From positions 1,320,501 through 1,384,500 of the forward strand of contig PUFA01000284.1 in NCBI GenBank assembly GCA_003508835.1: a stretch of 64,000 bases of DNA, in the 5' to 3' direction. Source of the stretch: Eonycteris spelaea (Eukaryota; Chordata; Mammalia; Chiroptera; Pteropodidae). The position numbers and the translations under genes are program-made. The notes beneath the pieces are model-generated. The model was given only the letters and a program-made list of their open reading frames with translations. It made no database searches and had not been told where the DNA came from. Positions 48,214-58,599 of this stretch are shown here, one piece after another (the first letter of the stretch is position 1; the number at the start of each line of letters is the position of its first letter).

Positions 48214-48218
48214 ATGTA
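48165..48218 (+). repeat. (CA)n microsatellite
   Basis: Perfect CA repeat to 48209, then CGTGCATGTA, so purine-pyrimidine alternation is unbroken for 54 bases. Confidence 0.96.
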
Positions 48219-48279
48219 AACCATGCATGATTACTAAAATAAGGAATGATGTAATAATTTGCTCTTTAGTGTGCTGCAG

Positions 48280-48400
48280 ATTGGCTGAAATGTTTCTTAA
48301 AAATGCAGATTTTGATTCATCTGGTCTTGGGTGGAGCATTTCATACAGGTGTTCCAGGTAATTTTGATGTTGGTGTTTACAGATTGTATTAGGAGAGACA
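48280..48400. mobile_element. Possible MER5-like hAT fragment
   Basis: AAAAATGCAGATTTTGATTCA and GTTCCAGGTAATTTTGATGTTG resemble parts of MER5-type elements; weak. Confidence 0.3.
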
Positions 48401-48844
48401 CTGTTATAGATGTGGAACTCATTTTCTTAGGAACCAGTTTTCATGTCATTTTTGTATATGCCTTTTTGGTTTTTATCTCTCTTCCATTTAGAATATAACA
48501 TCAACAGGACAAATGCCTGGCACTTTATTTTCTTTTTTTACTCCATTGCACTGAATTCAGTGCTGTGCCTTCAGTTTATATGAGGCTGGGAGAAAATGTG
48601 GAATCTGAGATGGCTAACAAGACACAGAGGACTTCACTTTTCTAAGGGTTTGTGTGAACATTTCTAAGGGTTTTTAATATCTGCACATAATGACAGTGTA
48701 CATAAAAGCAAGTCCTTGGGAGTCAACATACATTTGTGCCTATCTTCATCAAATGCCTCTACTTCAGTAAATTCCTGGGGTGTTGATCCAACATCATTGC
48801 ACTGGGATCTGTTTTGCTGTTCTGCTTAAAGACGTCAGTGGCAC

Positions 48845-49190
48845 TACCTACCTCTAGAAATAAGTCTAAACCCTGATCCTGACTTATGGGCTTCTCATGA
48901 GCTGGCTCTTGGCTTCCTTTCCAGCCTAGCCTATATCATCTGCCTCAGACACATGATTCTCCAGCTGATGTGACTTCTTGGAGTTTCCCTTAATATTATA
49001 ATAGGCTCTTTTGAAGTTTCCACATAAGTTACCTCCTGCCTAGAAGGCCTTCACAACTTTGGCTTCCTGGTCAAGGCCTATTCTGTCTCTGATGTTCACT
49101 TCAGTAACAACCTCCAATGGGAAGCCTATAGTGAATAAGCTGACTAGTCTGATGTGTTGAATTTCTTTGTTTTTGTATGCTCCTCAAACT
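48845..49190 (+). mobile_element. L2 (or L3/CR1-like) LINE fragment
   Basis: AAATAAGTCTAAACCCTGATCC, TTTCCAGCCTAGCCTATATC, CCTCCTGCCTAGAAGGCC and GGTCAAGGCCTATTCTG follow the sense L2 3' region. Confidence 0.58.
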
Positions 49191-49214
49191 GTCATTAAAA
49201 AAAATCTAGCACTA

Positions 49215-49420
49215 GCTAATCTCAAGTGTCTTAACTCACTTAATCATGTTAACATTTAATCATTAACAACCCTATGAGATGGTTTCCCATTTTATAGTTG
49301 AGAGAACGAAGGCATTGAGAGGTGAGCCAACCTGGCAAAAATCACACAACTAGTAACTGAGAATTAAGATTCAAACTGATATATCCTATCTCTAACTCCA
49401 TGCTCTTAAACTTTATTCCA
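49215..49420 (-). mobile_element. MIR SINE
   Basis: TCTTAACTCACTTAATCATG, AACAACCCTATGAGATGG, TTTTATAGTTGAGAGAACG and AAATCACACAACTAGTAAC follow antisense MIR. Confidence 0.78.
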
Positions 49421-49439
49421 AAGGTAAATGGTTCATTCA

Positions 49440-49565
49440 TGTACCTTTGCCACTAAATTAGGAATTCCATGACTACAAACTGCATCTTGGTTTTCTTTGG
49501 ATTTCATTTTACTGGCAAACTGTCTATTCCACAATAGATGTTCAATTAACATGTGCTTGGATAAG
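49440..49565 (+). mobile_element. L2 3' end fragment
   Basis: GGAATTCCATGACTACAAACTG, CATCTTGGTTTTCTTTGG and CACAATAGATGTTCAATTAAC follow the L2 3' terminus. Confidence 0.5.
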
Positions 49566-49569
49566 TCCT

Positions 49570-50090
49570 TTAATGAGATCACATGCCTTTGACCTTGACA
49601 AGGATTACAAGAGCAGCAGAAGCCATAAGAAAAGACCTAATCGAATTGTCCAACCAGAGTCCATTAAGACCACCCAGTTATAGCAATAAGAGTTAAACAG
49701 AGACTTTTTATTTTAACATTAAGCCAGACATTAGTAAAATGCAATAAAATGCAACAGTAGTTTATTTGCAGTTACCTTCTAGAGATAGAGATGTGAGTTA
49801 AGGATGATTTGTTCTTTCAGTCTCCTATAGCTATTTCTGGATTTCTTTGTGGCAAGGGACATTAGTTTCACCTCATGTGGTGTGGGACAGTGATGGGCCC
49901 AGTGATCAAAGTACCAATGGTGCTTTGTGCTCAGAGGCCTCTGACTATCTCTCCTTTCTGTCAATGTTCCCAGATAGCGCAGACCAGCTCAACTGTAGAA
50001 CAATTGGATCTCTGAGCTTTCAGCATGTACTGATTCTTGAAAGCATCTTGTTAGTCATTCCAGTAACTGACTAATTTCAACCTTATTCAA
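49570..50090. other. Unassigned non-coding sequence
   Basis: Nothing is recognised. Confidence 0.45.
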
Positions 50091-50094
50091 GCAC

Positions 50095-50300
50095 ATACTC
50101 TGCTTTTGGGCCAGACAGACCTAGGTTTAAAGTGCTGCTTTACTGTTTACCATAAATGACTTTGTACAGGATGCTTGCCTTCTCTAAGCCATAGTTTTCT
50201 CATCTCTAAAATACATTAGGTATCCACCTAATGAATGATTATAAGGATTAAATGACAAAATATGTATCAAGCATTGCCGGGTAAGGTAACATATCTAATT
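50095..50300 (+). mobile_element. MIR SINE
   Basis: GGGCCAGACAGACCTAGGTTT (head), CTCTAAGCCATAGTTTTCTC, ATCTCTAAAATACATTAGG and GATTATAAGGATTAAATGAC follow MIR. Confidence 0.65.
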
Positions 50301-50304
50301 AAGC

Positions 50305-50645
50305 TGGTTCCAGGAAACAAATTCAGGTCATCTGATCCCAAAGCCTGAACTCACAGCCATTAGTTTCTCAACAACATGTTCATTCAACTTGCTCAGCTAT
50401 CTCCCTTCCTTAACTCTTCTACTTCTTAAAGCTCTGTCTTTCACTTTTGAAATTCATGAAAATGTAATCTGCCTTCATTGCTTTTTTATTATAGGCCATT
50501 TTTTATACCACAATATAATGAGCTCTGCCTTCTGTCACCGCCACACCATATCAATCACTCTCTAGATGATGAGTAGTCAATCACTATTGACTATGTTGAT
50601 AGTTCACATAACAGCAACTACTCTACTAATGTGCAACATTCTAAC
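50305..50645. other. Unassigned non-coding sequence
   Basis: Nothing is recognised. Confidence 0.45.
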
Positions 50646-50649
50646 TTTG

Positions 50650-50945
50650 GATTGATTCCTTGCTCATCTAAGATTGCTGAGTGGCTTGGGGTTAGCAGGC
50701 TGGCTCTGCTCCATACATTCATTTAGGACCCCAAGCCGAAGAAAGCTTTCTTTCATCATTTGGGGCTTCCACTTGGAGTCATTTTCACTTGTTCAGCCAA
50801 GAGAAAGAACATGGAGGAGTGCCAGGGAAGGGTTCTATGAATTAGGTCCCAAAGTGGCATGTATCACTTCCACTCCACATTCCATTGTTAAAACATATAG
50901 TATAGACTAATTGTAAGGCCAGATAAAAGAGGAGAGAATGGACTT
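50650..50945 (-). mobile_element. Possible MLT1-type LTR, antisense
   Basis: GGCTGGCTCTGCTCCATACAT, GTGGCATGTATCACTTCC and ACTCCACATTCCATTG resemble MaLR-type LTRs read from the opposite strand. Confidence 0.4.
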
Positions 50946-50949
50946 TCCT

Positions 50950-51570
50950 GAGCAACTAGAAACTCTTTGCCACAACAATGAACAAAGGTAAAATTATAAT
51001 TAACTCTAAATTTCTCTAATATCAGAATAGTGTACCTTTCCTACCATTTCTTTACTTCCCATCCACACTGTCACTATCAGGCTATTTAGTCTCTCTAATT
51101 ACTCCAAATCACTTTCTTTCACATAAAAACCCTTTAAGGCAAAGCACATTATCCCCTCTTTCACTAAATCTTCTCTCATCCTTTCTCTCCAAAGGAGAAG
51201 CCAAAGTTAGATAGCAAACTTTTTCTACTTTAGATTATCTAAGATTAAATCATAGAAGGTTAGTGTAGGAAAAGGCCCAGTAAAACTTAGCCCAAAGTTT
51301 TACTTGTATGGAAGAAGAAGGAAAGGACTAGAAAGGTGGATGAATCTCCCAGAGCTGAACCATGACTAGAAGCAAAGTCTATTGAATTCATTCCTATTTC
51401 TTTCCAACATCTCTTGTTATCTCCTTTTGATTAGGGCCAGCTCTATGGGGCAGTTTTATTCATCAATATTTTTCAGAATTTCCTCAATTAACCCAAAATG
51501 TTATTAAAAACAGTAAAATTTTATGGCTTATAAAAATAATGACAATACAATCTTTCTTGTATAGAATGAC
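50950..51570. other. Unassigned non-coding sequence
   Basis: The 51240-51420 part has a SINE-like look (AAATCATAGAAGGTTAGTG, then GAATCTCCCAGAGCTGAACC), but no family can be named. Confidence 0.4.
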
Positions 51571-51577
51571 AGATTAA

Positions 51578-51606
51578 ATATATATATATGTAAATATATA
51601 TATATG

Positions 51607-51637
<31 letters not shown>

Positions 51638-51709
51638 TTAGTTCTTTATGATCCTGTAAGTTTTGAAAATCACTTGTTTTATCTGGTGAGTGCTCAAATT
51701 TCAGTGAGA

Positions 51710-51749
<40 letters not shown>
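51578..51749 (+). repeat. (TA)n and (TG)n microsatellites
   Basis: TATATA tract with GTAAA/GTATAAA interruptions (51578-51638) and a perfect TG repeat (51713-51749), separated by about 70 bases of unique sequence. Confidence 0.95.
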
Positions 51750-51751
<2 letters not shown>

Positions 51752-51754
51752 CTC

Positions 51755-52480
51755 TTATTCTTGGCAATTAAGCCTAGTGATAATTGTTTTTGTGCATTAG
51801 TCATAATCACTTTTTAAGCAGCAAAGCCTATTACTGTTACAGAGTGAATTTCAGATGCCCTGCAGATTTGAGTAATTTTGGGTAATGCAGCTGTGTGTGG
51901 TAAAAAGATTTTACAATGCCCATAAAATGTTGCTTCATGACATGTTCAGCAGTGTAGGAAGAATCTGTAGGAAAAATATAACAATTTCAGTGCATTTCAT
52001 TAAATACTGGATACCATTTACATTGTGCAATTTTTAAACAAGAGCCATCCTCTGAGATCTAGAAGGTCTGTAAATTGCATGGCATTTAGGAGTCTTGAAA
52101 TGCGTGGAAGGGTCTTGCAAATGTTTTTATGGAAACAGATTCAAAACCCTGGAACAAAAACAACAAGCAAACAGAAAACATTACACATGAGGAAATTGTG
52201 TTTGATCCACTTTGATCTTAGCTGTGTTTAAGAGTGTTAGTGCTTCTTCCTACATCTCTACATCACAAAAGATCAGAAAGTCTAACTTATAGCACATAGT
52301 TTGCCTGAGAATACAGTTTCCCATAAAAATAGAGTAAGAAAAGAGAAAAAAAAAACCACAGTAGGTTGTATAACATTTTTTTTTGCTATTTTAGAATCAT
52401 TGATCTTGGCTTCAACTATCTTCCTTGCGGTTATTGTTATCACAGGTATGATAGATATAATTATTAAATCAATCATTTAT
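51755..52480. other. Unassigned AT-rich non-coding sequence
   Basis: Nothing is recognised. Confidence 0.45.
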
Positions 52481-52484
52481 TAAT

Positions 52485-52615
52485 TCAAAAAATTTACACT
52501 TACTTATTTAGCCCCAATATATGCCAGGCAAATGGATAGAAGCCCAAGATAGAAGATGGCAATGAGAAAATGGGACACATTTTCAAAATGATTTTTGCCC
52601 TCTAAGAGATCATGG
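52485..52615 (-). mobile_element. Possible L2 3' end fragment
   Basis: ATATATGCCAGGCAAATGG and TTTTTGCCCTCTAAGAGATC resemble the antisense L2 end (GTGCCAGGCAC; CCCTGCCCTCATGGAGC). Confidence 0.4.
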
Positions 52616-52619
52616 TGTT

Positions 52620-53135
52620 GTAGCTTGAAGTTTTGGCTTCCCACCCAAATTTGAGGCCCAATTGACCATTTTTACTTGGCTGTTCTACAATCTTCAAGTC
52701 AACCTCCTTAAATCTAAATTCATCATTTTTGTCTAAACAAACATTTATCCTTTACTAAAGGAAATTATTTTATCTTATAACAACAAAGCATCATACAAGT
52801 GTTTGCTTTCCATTAGAATTATTCTCTACAGTGGTAATTATCTAAGACACACAAAAATTAAGATTTTGGATTCATTATCCTTCCAGTTCCCAAATTCTGT
52901 TAAATAGCACAGCCTAAGCACATCCTTTCTGGATGAACGTACTCATCTCTTAGGGCCGGCTGCCTTCAGTCTGTCTCCCCTTCTATTTCACTCACCATTC
53001 TTCAATGTGTAGTCCTTGTTTCTCAAACACTGTGGTGTCATCACAACTAGGTCACAGACTCTTGGAATTCAGAACATGTATCTTAAGATTCTGTTCTCAG
53101 CTGTGATGATATTCTAAGAAATGTATGTGAAGTTT
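52620..53135. other. Unassigned non-coding sequence
   Basis: Nothing is recognised. Confidence 0.45.
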
Positions 53136-53139
53136 GAAT

Positions 53140-53345
53140 CTGAAACATGAGTTCAAACCCAGATTCTGATGTTAACCACCCGTGCAACCCATTGAAATCC
53201 AAATGATCTTCAAACCTCTGTTTACTCTTCTGTAACAATAATAGGGGCTTAAGGCCCAACTCACAGGCTGTACTGATAGTTAAAGAGAAAGTAGAGTAAC
53301 TCAAATATCCATGTAGACCTTGCACAAATGTAAATAATTAGGAGT
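53140..53345 (+). mobile_element. MIR SINE, diverged
   Basis: GAGTTCAAACCCAGATTCTG (head), CAAACCTCTGTTTACTCTTC, TGTAACAATAATAGGGGC and a decayed 3' half follow MIR. Confidence 0.6.
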
Positions 53346-53689
53346 ATTCTCCACAGCTCCTGACTCAACACAATAAATATGACTAGTTTAATTTATTGAT
53401 TGATTTTAAGCAAATCTCCTAAATGAGCAAAGACCCTGGAACATTTAGTATCAATCATCCACTTTTACAGTTTGAGAACAAACCTTTGAAATTAGTCCTT
53501 TTGCTTTCTGAACAATGTGTTCCCTGAACAGAAACAGAAGATCCACATCCATCCTTATTTCTGATGCAGTTTTTTCTATGTTTTCCCTAGAGTTTCACAT
53601 TGTATCCCATACTCACAATGCTGAGAATTAGTCTTAGAGCTCAGTTAGGTTACAGGACATATTAGAAAGAGCACTGAACCTCATTTCTT

Positions 53690-53870
53690 CTTTTGTCCAT
53701 TTGGCCAAAATTTATGGAAGATATATGCAGGTGTGTGCAGGCATATATCTCTGTGCAGTGTAAGTATAGATCCTAGAGATGCACAGATAATTTATATACT
53801 TGACCTCTGTTCTCGAGGAGCATAAAATCTGGTGAGGGAAGCATACAGAAAAATAATTAAAATACAGTAT
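53690..53870 (-). mobile_element. L2 3' end fragment
   Basis: TAGATCCTAGAGATGCACAG, GACCTCTGTTCTCGAGGAGC and ATAAAATCTGGTGAGG follow the antisense L2 end. Confidence 0.52.
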
Positions 53871-53879
53871 GACCTGCCT

Positions 53880-54030
53880 GGACTCCAAGACTCATTTTAT
53901 GTGCTGTGTGTCCATGTTCTTGTCACTTTACTTTTCTGAACCTAAATTTTCTTAACTACTAAATGTGGTTAAGTATGCTAATGTGTGTCTGACACATGGT
54001 AGCTAATAAATGCTCAATTATTTTCCTTCC
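53880..54030 (+). mobile_element. MIR SINE
   Basis: TTACTTTTCTGAACCTAAATT, GTCTGACACATGGTAGC and TAATAAATGCTCAATTATT follow the MIR 3' half. Confidence 0.6.
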
Positions 54031-54171
54031 TACTTCATTCCATGTAAGTTAGGCCCAAACTAAACAAACAGATGTCTATTCCAGTTTCCGAGTGTGGCTG
54101 GCAGTTGCAGGTACCATTCTAATGAAGGACATGGTGTTAGACTCTGTTCATGAGACTCCCGAGAGATCTTA

Positions 54172-54310
54172 TCTACCATTTATTGACTGAATAGCATGTG
54201 TCAGGAGTTGTATACACATTACCTTTGTCCTTATGAGAAGCCCAACATGATGAAGATAGTACCCACATTTTCTCAGGTGACAAAACTGAGAGTTGGAGAG
54301 TTTAAGCATA
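54172..54310 (-). mobile_element. MIR SINE, diverged
   Basis: CCATTTATTGACTGAATAGCA, TGTCAGGAGTTGTATACAC and CATTTTCTCAGGTGACAAAAC follow antisense MIR. Confidence 0.6.
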
Positions 54311-54416
54311 GGTGTTAAAGGGATGGGCTGTAGAGGCAGACCACTTCCCTAGGACCCACAGCTATGCACTTACTTGCTATGAGACTAACCTTGGTAAGTT
54401 TTCTATATTAATCTTG

Positions 54417-54489
54417 ATACACACACACACGTGCACACACACATATACATATATATGTATATGTATATATATGTGTATATATATATATA
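54417..54489 (+). repeat. 73-bp alternating purine-pyrimidine tract (CA/TA)
   Basis: ACACAC, then GTGCACAC, then TATATGTATA-type units without a break in purine-pyrimidine alternation. It abuts the 3' end of the U6 copy and may have grown from its tail. Confidence 0.93.
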
Positions 54490-54585
54490 ATGCTTTACAA
54501 ATTTGCATGTCATCCTTGCACAGGGGCCATGCTAGTCTTCTCTGTATCATTCTAATTTTAGTATATGTGCTGCCGAAGCGAGCAC
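54483..54585 (-). pseudogene. U6 snRNA retropseudogene inserted in a MIR
   Basis: The reverse complement of U6 is nearly complete: TTTGCATGTCATCCTTGCAC, GGGGCCATGCTAGTCTTCTC, GTATCATTCTAATTTTAG and the intact 5' end TATGTGCTGCCGAAGCGAGC. About seven to eight substitutions are visible, mostly CpG-type transitions (CG to TG or CA). The full 5' end, an 8-bp flanking duplication TTAATCTT (54408-54415 and 54586-54593) and the position inside a MIR show retroposition. The sequence upstream of the U6 start is MIR, not a snRNA promoter, so transcription is unlikely. Confidence 0.93.
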
Positions 54586-54644
54586 TTAATCTTACTTTCT
54601 TCACTTGTAAATGGGAATAATAAGAGTTCCTTCTTTCACACAAA

Positions 54645-56125
54645 AGTATTTTTCCATATATTTGTTGAATTGTCATTGTTGAACACAGGCACTCCTCTAG
54701 AAACTACCAGACAGACAAGACCTCTGTTCTCCTGAGCTTTCATTTTGTGAAGAAGATAGACAATAAGTAGATATAAAGACATTTAAAAGAATTTTAGAGA
54801 GGATCAAATGATATGAAGGAAAAAGAAAAAAAAAGGAAAGTGAGTAGCAGGAAGAAATCTTTTCTGAAAAGTGACAAAGGTGGTATTTGATATGATAAGC
54901 CAGCAATTCAACAATCCCTGGAAAGCATTTTTAGGTCTGAGTTGAGGATTGATAAAATAACGTACGCAAAGCACTTATTATTGTTACTTTGATTAAAAGC
55001 CAGAGCAGAGTGGCCTTCGTGGCTTCCAAGCCAGCGTTTTCTCCTTTACCGTGGAGCAGTGCCACCCGCCTCCAGTTACCAGCTCGCAGCATTTATGCTT
55101 CTCCCCTTCTGACTGATTCTGCAGTAGAGATAAGGACCTTGGGCAAAATACAGGGAAGATGGAAGTGGGAGGCAGGCCCTGCTGCAGATTCCACTGCAGG
55201 ACAACTTTTCCACCATGTCTACTTTTTTCTTCTCAGTGCGTCTTCTTTCTCTGTCAGAATCAACAACTGCCTGTCAAGGAGGAAAGCAAAGCGAGAGGGC
55301 TAGGAACCAAAACCTTGGCATGAATGTGTTTGGTCATTTTTTCCAATAATATGTTTCATGCTGCATTTCATAGAGACTTGAAGAGAGATGACATTAAATA
55401 TCATAGAATGACAGAGCCTTACATAAAGTGACTTTTAAAAATGTCTGATGATGTTGATAATGATGATGATGATAATGTGTTTACTATGGCAGCTAGGTGG
55501 AGAAAGGTTTTTATTTTTGACAAGGTGTGGCCCTGAGCTTCTCTTAACACATGGGATGCATATAGGTGGCCCGTAAATGTTTGGCTCACTCCAAAACTCA
55601 ACCTGGTCCACAGATAAGTGAGTAGTTTGACTTTCGCTTCCACTGGTCCACCTAATTTTTTTCTCTTATAGAAGAGGCAATAAACTCCGGCTTTTAGTGT
55701 GAATGTTGAACATCTCCCTGATTGGAGAGCTCTTCAAATCTCACCTAATTGACTGGGATCGAAACCTAAACTGATACATTCTTTTCAAGGACTGAAGGTT
55801 TGTCAAAAGCATTTTCCAGCCATAGTGTTTACATTTATCGCAAGTAATTTTTATTTAATCTTTTAAAGAAGTAAACCAGTCTTAATATAGTGATTTAGTT
55901 TTACGGGTAATTAAAAGGGAAAAGCCTCTTTCTGCCCAAATGATCTATGTAAACCAATAAAAGTCACTTTGGGGCCTAGATAATTATCTGGATAATTATC
56001 TCAACCCTTTTAACTCTGTTGTTCTGGGCCCATAGTAAACACTCAGTGGAAACTTGTTGATTGATTTGCTTTTGACTATGAAGACATGGCCCAATACTTT
56101 CTTTCTTTATATCTGAAAGGAAATC
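54645..56125. other. Unassigned sequence, possibly including conserved non-coding DNA
   Basis: No repeat is recognised except a short L2/MIR-like end at 56025-56065 and GAT-rich sequence at 55445-55475. The 104-codon frame at 54989-55303 has no domain or splice context. Two palindromic GATAATTATC motifs lie at 55979-55988 and 55991-56000. Confidence 0.4.
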
Positions 56126-56129
56126 TTAT

Positions 56130-56700
56130 ATTTTTTAAATTGAGGAATATTTGACAATTAAAATTTTATATATTTAAGGTATATAATTTGATGATTTGAT
56201 ATACATATGCACTGTGAAATAATTACCACATCAAACTGATTACTATATCAATCACTGCAGGTAGTTAGGATTTGTGCATGTGTGTGTATGTGTATGTGTA
56301 CATTTGTGTGTACATGCACACGCACTGGGTGAGAACACTTAAGGTCTAACCCTCTCAGCAAATTTTAAGTATACAAACAAGTATCATTAACTATAGTCGC
56401 ATTGTTGCATATTATATCTCTAGAACTTAATCGGTTGCATAACTGAAACTTTGTACCTGTCGACCAACATCTTTCCATTTCCCCTCCCCCATCCTCTAGT
56501 AACCACTATTCTACATTCTGCTTCTATGAGTTTGGCTATTTTAGAATCCACAGGTGAGATCATGCAGTATTTGTTTTTCTGCATCTGGCTTATTTCACTT
56601 AGCATTATGCCCTCCGGGTTCATCCAATTGTTACAAATATCAGGGTTTATTTTTCTTTTAAGACTGAATACTATTCCACTGTATGTGATATGTATGTATG
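56130..56700 (-). mobile_element. L1 3' region, antisense
   Basis: T-rich start, then ATTGAGGAATATTTGACAATT, TTAACTATAGTCGCATTGTTG, CCTCTAGTAACCACTATTC, TTATTTCACTTAGCATTATG and ACTGAATACTATTCCACTG: the antisense of a middle-aged L1 3' UTR and ORF2 end. 5'-truncated and dead. The 67- and 116-codon frames here are shadows. Confidence 0.88.
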
Positions 56701-56704
56701 TATA

Positions 56705-57280
56705 TTGTGTGTGTGTGTATACACTGACCCAAATTTCTAAGCACTCAAAAATGTATATTTATGTTACTTATGTTAGAATCATAAAACATTATAGAGAGTA
56801 AAAATTGTCCTGGTCAATAAAAAAAGTGAAATAAGGTAGCATTTACCCTGCCCAATATGATGTGAAAAGACACCATACTTGCTTTGGTAACAATTTGTGT
56901 TGTCCTATATGCCAATGGATCAAAAGTTCTCTCATATTATTACAAATCCACATGTAATATTATTACTAATCTCTAGTTGGTACATTTAAGTTTTGACATT
57001 TTTTCCCCTTTGAAAAATATAGAAAGCAGTAAGTTTCATCTTTTTTCTTATATGTGAGAGTCATTAATATGGAATTTAAGGATGCAAAGAAGAGGTGATA
57101 TCTCTTTTAAATTAAATTAGAGGTGTAAGGATATGTGCTCTCTCTATATATATTTCTAATGGCACATGAAGTGAGTCCCTTGGAGTGATCATTTTCATAC
57201 ATTAGACTTCAACTCACTTCTGAGATGGTAGCAATTGGTGCAAAGTTATCTTTAATTTAAAAAAAAAACTTAATAAAAAT
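56705..57280. other. Unassigned AT-rich non-coding sequence
   Basis: A GT/TATG simple-sequence stretch occurs at 56690-56722; otherwise nothing is recognised. Confidence 0.45.
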
Positions 57281-57284
57281 AATC

Positions 57285-57530
57285 ATATATTATTTTTAAT
57301 GTAAGTTTTAAGGCATCATTTACATACAATAGAGTGCACAGATTTGTATGTGCTCAACTTTATGAGTATTGACAATTGATAAACAACATTTTCATTAGCC
57401 TAGAAAGTTCCTTGTGTCTTTTTCCAACCAATTCTTTACTCTTCAAGGGCCACCATATTTTAATTTATATTACCACAAATAATTTTGTCTATTCCTGGAC
57501 TTCATTTAAATGGAATCCTACAGGCCTAAT
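57285..57530 (-). mobile_element. Old L1M fragment, antisense
   Basis: ATTTACATACAATAGAGTGC, AACTTTATGAGTATTGAC, CCTAGAAAGTTCCTTGTG and TTCATTTAAATGGAATCCTAC follow the antisense 3' region of old L1ME/L1MC-type elements. Confidence 0.68.
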
Positions 57531-57540
57531 ACCTTACTTC

Positions 57541-57760
57541 TGAACTTATAGAACATTTTTACTTTCATTACTCCATCTGATCCTTACATAGCCACAGACT
57601 AAGGTAAATGTACCAAGATATGAAATTTTAGAGATGGAAACACTGAAGCTCAGAGAGTTTTTATGACTTGTTTAAAATCACACAGGAGAAGGCTTCAGAG
57701 GAAGAATTGATGTTCCAATGCTAGGTGTTCTGATTCTGGGTTCAGGACTTCTGTTGAATT
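57541..57760 (-). mobile_element. MIR SINE
   Basis: TAGAGATGGAAACACTGAAGC, TCAGAGAGTTTTTATGACTTG, AAATCACACAGGAG and TGTTCTGATTCTGGG follow antisense MIR. Confidence 0.7.
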
Positions 57761-57829
57761 CTAGTGGATCCTGGAAAGATATTTGGACTCATTATCATCA
57801 TAACAAGAACAATAATAATAAATATATAC

Positions 57830-57925
57830 CTGGGTCTGAATGCCAACTTTGCCATTCATTATGTACATGATTTTAAGTAAGTTATTTGATTCATTTCAGA
57901 CTAATTTACTTCATCCATAAAGGAA
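57830..57925 (+). mobile_element. MIR SINE 5' half
   Basis: GGGTCTGAATGCCAACTTTGC, TTTAAGTAAGTTATTTGATTC and TACTTCATCCATAAAGG follow the MIR head and core. Confidence 0.5.
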
Positions 57926-58077
57926 AGGTAACAATATCCTCACTCCTGGGCCTGACACTGTTTGTGCTACAAATTTATATTTCTTAATGGTTTCTCTTGG
58001 AAACCCTGTAAAGTCTCCAATACGAGGCAGAGTCAGATACTAACCATTGGGCTATTACGAACTTTGTTTAAATCTTT

Positions 58078-58460
58078 CTTTTACATTATTTATTTTTTGT
58101 TAAATTTATCGGAATAACATTGGTTAATAGCAGTATGTAAATTACAAATATACAGTATTATTATATGACACCTGTATATTCTATTGTGTGCTCACCACCC
58201 AAAGCCTGATCTCTTGCTATCACCATGTATCTGCTTACCTTTCACTTCTTCATTCTCCCTCTGCCTCTTTTCCCCTCTGTTAAACACTATTCTACCGTTG
58301 GTGTCTATGAGTTTGTTACTAGTTTGTTTGTTTATTTGTTGCTTTTAGTTTTATGTCCAATATATGAGTGAGCTCATACAATTCTTGTTCTTTCCCGTCT
58401 GACGTCACTCAGCATAACACTCTCAAGATCCATCTATGTTGTCGCAAATGTAAGTCTTTC
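58078..58460 (-). mobile_element. L1 3' region (bat-type), antisense
   Basis: TTAAATTTATCGGAATAAC, GTGTGCTCACCACCCAAAG, GTGTCTATGAGTTTGTTAC and TCTCAAGATCCATCTATG follow the same L1 3' end as at 5704, more diverged. Confidence 0.87.
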
Positions 58461-58494
58461 TGATCACATTTTGTTTCTTTTTTTCTTCCTGAAA

Positions 58495-58595
58495 AATAAT
58501 GAACTCCTTGAAAACGGATTCCAGTTTTTGCTCACTGCCATTTCTCAAGTGCTTAGCCCACTGTCTGGCCCAGGAGTGACATGTACTGTAAGGTC
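58495..58595 (+). mobile_element. L2 3' end fragment
   Basis: TGAACTCCTTGAAAACGG, then CACTGTCTGGCCCAGGAG, follows the L2 3' terminus. Confidence 0.45.
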
Positions 58596-58599
58596 ACTG

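Larger units (their letters stand above)
54315..54640 (+). mobile_element. MIR SINE split by the U6 retrocopy
   Basis: The first half (about 54315-54415: GGGCTGTAGAGGCAGACC, CTATGAGACTAACCTTGG) and the second half (54594-54640: ACTTTCTTCACTTGTAAATG, GGAATAATAAGAG) join into one continuous MIR when the inserted sequence between the TTAATCTT duplications is removed. Confidence 0.75.

Noticed and set aside
54989..55303. 104-codon frame in relatively GC-richer unique sequence
   Set aside because: No recognisable domain, no credible splice-bounded exon and no polyadenylation context; kept as unassigned DNA.
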